Of a stretch of DNA of 64,000 nt, positions 58,465 through 64,000 are shown piece after piece. Position 1 is the stretch's first letter; each line of letters opens with the position of its first letter. The notes under the pieces were generated by a model. The model was given only the letters and a program-made list of their open reading frames with translations, ran no database searches and had not been told where the DNA came from. Both the position numbers and the translations under genes were made by a program. The stretch comes from Tianweitania sp. UT-5YL-CI-8 (GTDB taxonomy: Bacteria > Pseudomonadota > Alphaproteobacteria > Rhizobiales > Rhizobiaceae), in the NCBI RefSeq assembly GCF_030010215.1, contig NZ_JASCRR010000004.1, positions 364,129 to 428,128 of the forward strand, read 5' to 3'.

Positions 58465-58850
58465 ACGCCGTACAGCAGTTTGCAAAGGAATGCGGATACC
58501 CCGGTAACAGCCCTGCGATGCTCGCGGCTTTCGCTGCCATCAAGCAATCCGGCATCCGAGAGGCCCGTCTCGCCCATCACGAACGCAAGAGGCTGGTCGA
58601 GCAGTTCAAGGCCGAGCCGACGCTGTTCTGGGGCTACACCAACCTGTTTCGCGGCTTGCCGCTGCTTTCGACCGATGAGGCGATCCAGTTCTTCTCCGGA
58701 GTGCAGGCGGCTCAACAGAAGCTTCGTCGCGAAGGCCATTGGCGGTTTGATCCGGCCAAGCTGAACATGGCCTCCGAGCGCATCATCGTCAGCCGCTACT
58801 TCCGCCGCTTCGGCTCCCGCGTCTGGTCTCGTTCAAGAGAGGCAGCATAG
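58461..58850 (+). CDS. hypothetical early phage protein
   Basis: A 129-residue basic helical protein (MNAVQQFAKECGYPGNSPAM). The C-terminus (FRRFGSRVWSRSREAA) is Arg-rich and may bind nucleic acid. Function unknown. Confidence 0.6.
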   Translation: MNAVQQFAKECGYPGNSPAMLAAFAAIKQSGIREARLAHHERKRLVEQFKAEPTLFWGYTNLFRGLPLLSTDEAIQFFSGVQAAQQKLRREGHWRFDPAKLNMASERIIVSRYFRRFGSRVWSRSREAA

Positions 58851-58852
58851 CC

Positions 58853-59119
58853 ATGGAAATCACCTATCTCGACGGCAGCTACGCCTGCTTTAGCGTCGGC
58901 CTGCATCACAGCGATGCCCTTGGCGTGATCATGAAGCCCCGCATCCGGGTAAAGGCCATTCTTCGCCCGGCATCCGACCCATCCGACGCCATGTACCGCG
59001 CCCAATGTGAGGCAGCAGGCGTCCCGGCTGATGCGGAGCCACGTTGCAGTTGGCCCGCGATTTCTGAGACGGGGGCGGCACCAAAAGGTGTCGTCCCCAC
59101 CCGGGACGCTACGCCATGA
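58853..59119 (+). CDS. hypothetical early phage protein
   Basis: An 88-residue protein (MEITYLDGSYACFSVGLHHS). Beta-rich N-terminus, Pro-rich C-terminus. Overlaps the next gene by 4 bases. Function unknown. Confidence 0.55.
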   Translation: MEITYLDGSYACFSVGLHHSDALGVIMKPRIRVKAILRPASDPSDAMYRAQCEAAGVPADAEPRCSWPAISETGAAPKGVVPTRDATP

Positions 59120-59442
59120 CCGCCACCGACGACGACCTCCGCCGCATCCTCACGCACCGATCTGAATACGAGAAGCACGAGGACGACATCCTCGTCGCTA
59201 GCCGCCTGTATCGAGAAATCAAACGAGCTGAAATGACCGACCGTTTTCAACTCCCAGACTGCCAACGTGGTGCAGGTCTCGTGCTCGTGCAGGCACAGAA
59301 CAGCTTGCGCCAACCCATTCGATTCCGGCTGGAGCTATCCGGCTACGGCTTCGAAGCCCATCGCGATTTCACCCCGTCCGAACTTCTCGACCTTCGGGAC
59401 TGGATCAACACCGCCCTCTCTCAGCAATCCGTCGCAGCGTAG
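59116..59442 (+). CDS. hypothetical early phage protein
   Basis: A 108-residue protein (MTATDDDLRRILTHRSEYEK). The second half (IRFRLELSGYGFEAHRDFTP, SELLDLRDWINTALS) is a short beta-helix unit. Function unknown. Confidence 0.55.
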   Translation: MTATDDDLRRILTHRSEYEKHEDDILVASRLYREIKRAEMTDRFQLPDCQRGAGLVLVQAQNSLRQPIRFRLELSGYGFEAHRDFTPSELLDLRDWINTALSQQSVAA

Positions 59443-59451
59443 GAGCCAACC

Positions 59452-59664
59452 ATGTCAACGCACACGCCCCAACGCCTCGCTTTGCTCCAAGCCGCAGGAA
59501 CGCAGGTCGAGAAGATGATGCTCGAACACCTGATCGACTATCCGCCCTGTGAAAAACTTCTCGTCGGCGATGTTATCCAGATAGCGCGGCATGCTCGTCA
59601 GCTCTCGTTCGATCTGTTCTCAGCAATCGACGGCGCCGCCCTCTCCAAGGCTGGGGAGGCGTGA
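59452..59664 (+). CDS. hypothetical early phage protein
   Basis: A 70-residue helical protein (MSTHTPQRLALLQAAGTQVE) with one Cys in LIDYPPCEKLLVGD. Ends one base before the next gene. Function unknown. Confidence 0.5.
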   Translation: MSTHTPQRLALLQAAGTQVEKMMLEHLIDYPPCEKLLVGDVIQIARHARQLSFDLFSAIDGAALSKAGEA

Positions 59665-59665
59665 G

Positions 59666-60427
59666 ATGAGACGCGAACTTCCGATCCTATTCTCCGCCCC
59701 GATGGTCCGCGCGCTAATTCGCGAGATCGAGCATCCCGGAACGGGCAAGACCCAGACACGGCGGGTGATTTCGTCGGCGCGGGTATTCGCCACCCCGGAG
59801 CGCCCTGCTTGGACGCTTCGCGGCGACGATCTCGTTCGCGCTCTCCAGAATGCAGACCGCTTCCGCCGAATGGACGGCGACGGCTGGTTTTGGGAAGCCG
59901 ACGCATTCCAGTGGCAAGCACCCGCAACCCGCACCGGGTGGCTGGCACACATCGGCTACGCGCCCGGCGACTGCCTCTATGTCCGCGAGGCTTGGCGAAC
60001 CCATGATCGCCTCGATCACTTCGCGCCGTCCGACTTGCCTGAGTTCACTGACGTCTTCTACGAAGCTGATATCGGCGGGGAACTTGAGGCTGCTACCGGC
60101 AAATTCCGCCAAGGCATGCACATGCCCCGCTGGGCGAGCCGCATCACGCTTACGGTCACCGATGTCCGCGTGCAGCGGTTGCAGGAGATCAGTGAGGCTG
60201 ACGCGATTGTGGAAGGTTGTTTCAAGGGGAAGGCATCAGGTCGAGTTTTCGCTAACGCCATGTCGATGCACCTCGGCGGAGACGAGTGGGCAAACGCGCG
60301 AGACTGGTACGCCGATCTCTGGGACAGCCTCAACGCCAAGCGAGGCTATGGCTGGGACGCCAATCCGTGGGTTGTTGCTATCACATTCACCCCGATCTTC
60401 GGCAACATCGACCAGGTGCGGGCATGA
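59666..60427 (+). CDS. ASCH/PUA-like phage protein
   Basis: A 253-residue protein from the ATG at 59666. ILFSAPMVRALIREIEHPG followed by KTQTRRVI is the start motif of a phage family related to ASCH/PUA-fold nucleic-acid binders, and YAPGDCLYVREAWRTHD and MPRWASRITLTVTDVRVQRL follow its pattern. Probably binds RNA or modified nucleotides; role unknown. Confidence 0.72.
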   Translation: MRRELPILFSAPMVRALIREIEHPGTGKTQTRRVISSARVFATPERPAWTLRGDDLVRALQNADRFRRMDGDGWFWEADAFQWQAPATRTGWLAHIGYAPGDCLYVREAWRTHDRLDHFAPSDLPEFTDVFYEADIGGELEAATGKFRQGMHMPRWASRITLTVTDVRVQRLQEISEADAIVEGCFKGKASGRVFANAMSMHLGGDEWANARDWYADLWDSLNAKRGYGWDANPWVVAITFTPIFGNIDQVRA

Positions 60428-60528
60428 TCTACCTCTCCTCCCTCCTCTCTACCCGTCCTCTCCTATTCACCACCCTATCGATCATCGCCGCCGTCTGTCT
60501 CGTCGGCTCTATGGAGGTGCCAGCATGA
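60424..60528 (+). CDS. 34-residue membrane peptide
   Basis: MIYLSSLLSTRPLLFTTLSI, then IIAAVCLVGS: one hydrophobic helix. ATGA overlaps with both neighbours support translation. Function unknown. Confidence 0.5.
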   Translation: MIYLSSLLSTRPLLFTTLSIIAAVCLVGSMEVPA

Positions 60529-60785
60529 GCAAGATCAATGACGGTGGTCAGGCTTTCCCGACCCACCCGATCCTATACAGCAGCGCCGACGCCTACCAAG
60601 CCCAAGGCATGTCCCTCCGTGATCGAATTGCAATCGAGGCACTTGGCGGGATGCTCGCCCACTCGACGCGATACAGACCGCGCAATCCGCTCGACAATTG
60701 GCACAAGGCGATATCCGACGAAGCCTACGAGATAGCGGACCACATGCTGCGCGCCCGCGACGGAGGCAGCGATGCACAGCGCTGA
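60525..60785 (+). CDS. hypothetical early phage protein
   Basis: An 86-residue protein (MSKINDGGQAFPTHPILYSS). DGGQAFP and GMSLRDRIAIEALGGMLA are typical of a phage family seen beside recombination genes. Function unknown. Confidence 0.65.
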   Translation: MSKINDGGQAFPTHPILYSSADAYQAQGMSLRDRIAIEALGGMLAHSTRYRPRNPLDNWHKAISDEAYEIADHMLRARDGGSDAQR

Positions 60786-60819
60786 GACACGCACCGAAAT
60801 CAACACACAGGAGGCCGGA

Positions 60820-61647
60820 ATGGCTACCGCAGTCCAGCAGCATTCAGGCAATGCGCCTGTCGAGGCCGTCTCCGAAAGCGCGGCTATCTTCTCCATCATC
60901 GAACGAGCGGCTCGCGACCCGAACGTCGACCTCGACAAGATGGAACGCCTTATGGCGATGCATGAGCGCATGGCAAGCGGCCGCGCTAAGGCGGCGTTCG
61001 CTACGGCGTTCGCCGAGATGCAGCCTGAGCTACCGATCATCCCCGAGAACGGCAAGGGCCACAACAGTGTCTCCTATGCGCTATGGGAAGATGTGAACGA
61101 GTTCATCAAGCCAGTTCTCGCGAAGTTTGGTTTTGGCTTGTCGTTCCACGTCAGGGACGGGCAGAGCGCCGTGGAAATCACCGCCGTTCTCAGTCACCGC
61201 GACGGCCATTCTGACACGACCGTCAAAAGCTTCCCGGCAGACACCAGCGGAAACAAGAACGCGATCCAAGCTATCGGGTCTTCGATCTCCTACGGCAAGC
61301 GATATACAGCCGGCGCCCTTCTTAACCTTACGTCGAGAAAAGAGGACGATGACGGGCACTCTACCGGCAAACCGGTTGATGCGACGCCACCTCCTGCGAA
61401 GTCATCCGCGTCACTGAAAAAGGCTGGTGAAGACGGCAAGGACGCGTGGCAGCGCCTGATAGAAGACCTGCAGCAAGATTTCTTGGATTGCAAAACCACC
61501 ACGGCGCTTTCCAAGCTCCGAGCCGACTATCGAGAGCGCGCTAGGACGGACCGGTGGCCGCGCGCTTGGCTCGAGGCTCTAAGCAACGAGTTCGACACCT
61601 TCGAAGAAAAGCTTGAGGCGGGCGATATCTTCCCCGGCGATAGGTGA
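60820..61647 (+). CDS. ERF-family single-strand annealing recombinase
   Basis: Anneals complementary single strands during phage recombination and circularisation. The 275-residue protein from the ATG at 60820 (AGGAGG upstream) has MERLMAMHERMASGRAKAAF, FAEMQPELPIIPENGKG, LSFHVRDGQSAVEITAVLSH and QAIGSSISYGKRYTAGALLN, the ERF pattern. The C-terminus is a charged linker and helix. No exonuclease partner is next to it in the window. Confidence 0.87.
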   Translation: MATAVQQHSGNAPVEAVSESAAIFSIIERAARDPNVDLDKMERLMAMHERMASGRAKAAFATAFAEMQPELPIIPENGKGHNSVSYALWEDVNEFIKPVLAKFGFGLSFHVRDGQSAVEITAVLSHRDGHSDTTVKSFPADTSGNKNAIQAIGSSISYGKRYTAGALLNLTSRKEDDDGHSTGKPVDATPPPAKSSASLKKAGEDGKDAWQRLIEDLQQDFLDCKTTTALSKLRADYRERARTDRWPRAWLEALSNEFDTFEEKLEAGDIFPGDR

Positions 61648-61651
61648 CGCC

Positions 61652-62071
61652 ATGACCAAGAAAACCGACAAGCCGGTCTATGCGTTCATCCGTCGCGGAA
61701 ACGCGATGCTGCCTGAGATGGAATACGACCTGCAGGCCTTGGACGGTATCGCCCAAGGGCAGAAGGTTCGCCTCGAAATCAAGCAGTGGCGCAACCTCGA
61801 CCGGTTGCGCGCCTATTGGGCAACGCTGCAGGATTGCGTGGATGCCACCGGATGCGCTCCGTCAAAGGACGCGCTTGACGCCTACGTCCGTCCGGCCGTC
61901 GGCTTCGTCAGCGCCATCAGGCTTGCAAGCGGTCACATGGTCGGCGTCCCCCGCGCGATCAACACGAGCGAATGCGACGAGCCGGAGATGATTGCCTTCT
62001 TCAAGGCCGCAGAAGAACTGCTAGCTCGTGAGTTCGGTTACGTCGCTCCGGATCGGAGGGCCGCAGCATGA
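61652..62071 (+). CDS. DUF1367/NinB-like recombination protein candidate
   Basis: A 139-residue protein from the ATG at 61652. LEIKQWRNLDRLRAYWATLQ, then PSKDALDAYVRPAVGFVSAI, recalls the DUF1367/NinB group of phage proteins linked to recombination. Next to ERF, this fits. Low certainty on family. Confidence 0.5.
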   Translation: MTKKTDKPVYAFIRRGNAMLPEMEYDLQALDGIAQGQKVRLEIKQWRNLDRLRAYWATLQDCVDATGCAPSKDALDAYVRPAVGFVSAIRLASGHMVGVPRAINTSECDEPEMIAFFKAAEELLAREFGYVAPDRRAAA

Positions 62072-62262
62072 ACAAGCCCAAGATGTTGCTCATCCCGTCT
62101 CACCTCCGCTCCTCACCGGTCAACCCGCATCAGGAGCAGTTCGACAAGACGACCTCCGAGCTTTGGGCGCATTGCGGAGAGGCAGCCCTTGCCATTCACC
62201 TTGACCGGGAACTCACGCCGTTTGTCTTCGGACTGTATCAGGAATGGAGGTCGCGCTTCTAA
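62068..62262 (+). CDS. small hypothetical early protein
   Basis: A 64-residue protein (MNKPKMLLIPSHLRSSPVNP) joined by a 4-base overlap upstream and a TAATG downstream. Function unknown. Confidence 0.5.
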   Translation: MNKPKMLLIPSHLRSSPVNPHQEQFDKTTSELWAHCGEAALAIHLDRELTPFVFGLYQEWRSRF

Positions 62263-62633
62263 TGGCCCGAAAATCCTTCACCGACAAAGACCGCGCTCGC
62301 ATCTTCGCCAGCAACAACGGCTGCTGTCATCTCTGCAATGGCAAGATCGACGGCGTTCGTGAGGCTTGGGAAATCGAACACGTCATCGCTTGGGAACTCA
62401 CCCGCGACGATAGCGACGAAAACCTACGTCCCGCTCACAAGCACTGTCATGCGGTCAAGACACACACGCAGGACCGTCCGGCGATCAATCAGGCCAAACG
62501 CCGGGAAGCGAAGTTCACCGGCGTCAAACGCCCGAAAGGCACCATCGCCTCACCCCCAAAGCCTCCCAAGGCCAGCCCCAAGTTCGACATGACCAAGCGC
62601 CGCAACCCATACACGCACGAGGTGATCCGATGA
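62262..62633 (+). CDS. HNH endonuclease
   Basis: A 123-residue nuclease from the ATG at 62262 (MARKSFTDKDRARIFASNNG). GCCHLCNGKI supplies one zinc pair, WEIEHVIAWELTRDDSDENL the catalytic H and N, and RPAHKHCHAVKT the rest. The C-terminal tail is Pro/Lys-rich. Second HNH of the phage, here with recombination genes. Confidence 0.85.
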   Translation: MARKSFTDKDRARIFASNNGCCHLCNGKIDGVREAWEIEHVIAWELTRDDSDENLRPAHKHCHAVKTHTQDRPAINQAKRREAKFTGVKRPKGTIASPPKPPKASPKFDMTKRRNPYTHEVIR

Positions 62634-62854
62634 CCGATTTTGACAAACTCCGTAGCGACGAAGCTCTGCCGTGCCACCGTCAAATCAACGGAGAAGCGGG
62701 CGGCGCTACAGTCTTCTGTGTCGTTCTTGCTGATGGTTTTATCGTGGATTGCGGCTCGGATGGATACGCCCAGCAGCGTTCCAAGCTCCTTGCTGAGGCA
62801 ATCAATCTAGGCGATCCGTCTGTCTTCGCGTTCGGTCGGAGACAGAAGCCATGA
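62630..62854 (+). CDS. small hypothetical early protein
   Basis: A 74-residue protein (MTDFDKLRSDEALPCHRQIN) with a beta pattern FCVVLADGFIVDCGSDGY. Overlaps neighbours by 4 bases. Function unknown. Confidence 0.5.
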   Translation: MTDFDKLRSDEALPCHRQINGEAGGATVFCVVLADGFIVDCGSDGYAQQRSKLLAEAINLGDPSVFAFGRRQKP

Positions 62855-63144
62855 CCGCACCCAGCGACGAACACATGCGCCTCGCGGAAGAACTGGCAGA
62901 GATTGGCTGGTTACGAACGCACAAGCAAGCCGTCAAGGCGATATACGCCGCCCTCCAGTCCACAGCCGAGAAGGCAAGGGCGGAAGAGCGGGAGCGGTGC
63001 GCCGAGACGGCGCGCAATAGGTTTACGATAGACAGGGTTGTGAAGAACAAAGCCGGCAAGCCGTACTTGACCGGTGAAGCCGCGATCTACGCCGGCAAGC
63101 AAATCGCCGCCGCCATCATGGCCGAGAAGGAGACGGGACAGTGA
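62851..63144 (+). CDS. hypothetical early protein
   Basis: A 97-residue helical protein (MTAPSDEHMRLAEELAEIGW). EKARAEERERCAETARNRF is a common early-phage helix. Function unknown. Confidence 0.5.
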   Translation: MTAPSDEHMRLAEELAEIGWLRTHKQAVKAIYAALQSTAEKARAEERERCAETARNRFTIDRVVKNKAGKPYLTGEAAIYAGKQIAAAIMAEKETGQ

Positions 63145-63545
63145 CGGACAGCACGCGCGAGACGTTCGCCTACCACATAAAAGAGGCCGAGCGTCGTGGT
63201 TATGGGGTGCCGCCTCGTGTTAACAGCGACATGCTCGCCGCCTACGATAAGGTTCGCTCCGACTATGCGGCGCTAGAAGCCGAGTGCGAGCGGCTGCGGG
63301 TAAATGCCGGCGATCTAGTTGTTGCACAGTATGCAACAAGTGCCGCCATTGCCCGTGCGGAAGCCCTAGAGGCGCGCTTGGCTGAGGTGGTGAAGGCTGG
63401 GCGGGCTCTATCCGAAATCCTTCATATCATGGCTCACGACAGCCGCATGGTCTCTGGCGAACCAATCGTTCTTCAAGCGCTCAAAGCAATTGAGGGATGG
63501 GAGCGTTCATCCGCCCTCGCCCGTGGAGATAAGGCCGATGGGTAA
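63141..63545 (+). CDS. coiled-coil early protein
   Basis: A 134-residue protein from a GTG in a GTGA overlap. KVRSDYAALEAECERLRVNA is a coiled coil; the rest is helical. Function unknown. Confidence 0.5.
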   Translation: MTDSTRETFAYHIKEAERRGYGVPPRVNSDMLAAYDKVRSDYAALEAECERLRVNAGDLVVAQYATSAAIARAEALEARLAEVVKAGRALSEILHIMAHDSRMVSGEPIVLQALKAIEGWERSSALARGDKADG

Positions 63546-63894
63546 GCCTCAGCAGGTCGAGCGATTCTGTGCTGTGGCGAAATCCGCGCGCGGTCAGTTC
63601 ACGGTTCGACCGTCCAAACCGCCACATCCCGACGATAGGATGACGGCGACAGTCTGTATGGGTGGAGGCGCTTTCATGACTATCATCAACCCGCAGTCTT
63701 TTGCGGATGGTGGCCCCGAGTGGGTTATGCGTTACGGTGCTCCCGAGAGCATCAGATATACGGTTGCCTCCCTACTTGGGAGCTACGATTACCTGCTGTC
63801 ATCAGCAATCACCATGAAGGAGGCAACCGAGCGGCTCCGGCTTCTCCGGCAGGTCCGCGCCACACTCGAAAAGGACCGCCCCAATGGTGAATGA
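63538..63894 (+). CDS. hypothetical early protein
   Basis: A 118-residue protein from the ATG at 63538 (MGKPQQVERFCAVAKSARGQ). ESIRYTVASLLGSYDYLLSS and a charged C-terminal helix. Overlaps the preceding gene by 8 bases. Function unknown. Confidence 0.5.
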   Translation: MGKPQQVERFCAVAKSARGQFTVRPSKPPHPDDRMTATVCMGGGAFMTIINPQSFADGGPEWVMRYGAPESIRYTVASLLGSYDYLLSSAITMKEATERLRLLRQVRATLEKDRPNGE

Positions 63895-64000
63895 CAAGGC
63901 ACTGGAAGCGGCTGCGTCAGCGGCACATGATGCTTATGACGCAAGCTTTGAAGCTCAGCAACGTGAGCACGGCCAAGCACTATTCGATGCCGTAGAAGCA
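63884..64000 (+). CDS. hypothetical early protein, cut by the window edge
   Basis: The first 39 codons (MVNDKALEAAASAAHDAYDA...) are helical and run off the right edge. Overlaps the previous gene by 11 bases. Confidence 0.45.
   Translation, partial: MVNDKALEAAASAAHDAYDASFEAQQREHGQALFDAVEA

Overview
The window joins an alphaproteobacterial chromosome segment (1 to about 13 kb) to a long prophage that fills the rest (about 13.1 kb to the right edge). The host is most likely a Rhizobiales member near Mesorhizobium/Phyllobacteriaceae. Evidence for this: F0 ATP synthase genes in the order atpI-atpB-atpE-atpF2(b')-atpF, separate from any F1 genes; an rnhB gene and a PA0069-type radical SAM gene next to them; GC-rich DNA; and a LexA box of the alphaproteobacterial form GTTC-N7-GTTC. 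This placement rests on protein resemblance and gene order only.

Chromosomal part. Leftward: an S49 peptidase (cut by the window edge), a tRNA1(Val)-type methyltransferase overlapping a DUF2007 protein, a small GT2-like protein, a HEAT-like protein, the F0 operon with its promoter and terminator, and a SleB-type cell-wall hydrolase. Rightward: a long-chain polyprenyl diphosphate synthase, a secreted TPR-LysM protein, a radical SAM protein behind a LexA box, and RNase HII.

Prophage. It is an HK97/lambda-like siphovirus. The late genes run leftward: terminase (45.9-44.0 kb), fused prohead protease-capsid, portal, connectors, neck, tail tube, tail chaperones with a programmed -1 frameshift, tape measure, tail tip, NlpC, TipJ-type host-specificity protein, fibres (to 21.1 kb), then an antirepressor and the lysis genes (15.9-13.2 kb). 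A rightward cargo block (16.3-21.1 kb) interrupts them and carries a GT-C glycosyltransferase, a small lipoprotein and an acyltransferase with an SGNH domain, which together suggest lysogenic conversion of surface polysaccharide. A leftward early block (54.2-46.3 kb) encodes a GapR-like protein, a DnaA domain IV protein, a Dam methylase, a DUF1064 nuclease-like protein and an initiator-type tRNA-Met. A rightward early block (57.3 kb to the edge) includes an ERF annealing protein, an HNH nuclease and many small proteins. No integrase or right attachment site lies in the window.

Control region. Divergent Cro-like and CI-like genes meet at 54.24-54.33 kb. Two 17-bp operator-like sites lie there, and two more sit at the promoter of the rightward early operon (57.1 kb), with nearly the same 33-34 bp spacing. 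Convergent with the CI-like gene is a two-gene operon behind a perfect TATAAT and a perfect LexA box, and its end is antisense to the repressor gene. This looks like a LexA-controlled induction switch and is the observation I would follow first. Others are the -1 frameshift site, the initiator tRNA, a terminator placed directly before a tail-gene ribosome site, a strongly folded RNA candidate at 56.73-56.79 kb, and a 20-copy 12-bp coding repeat.
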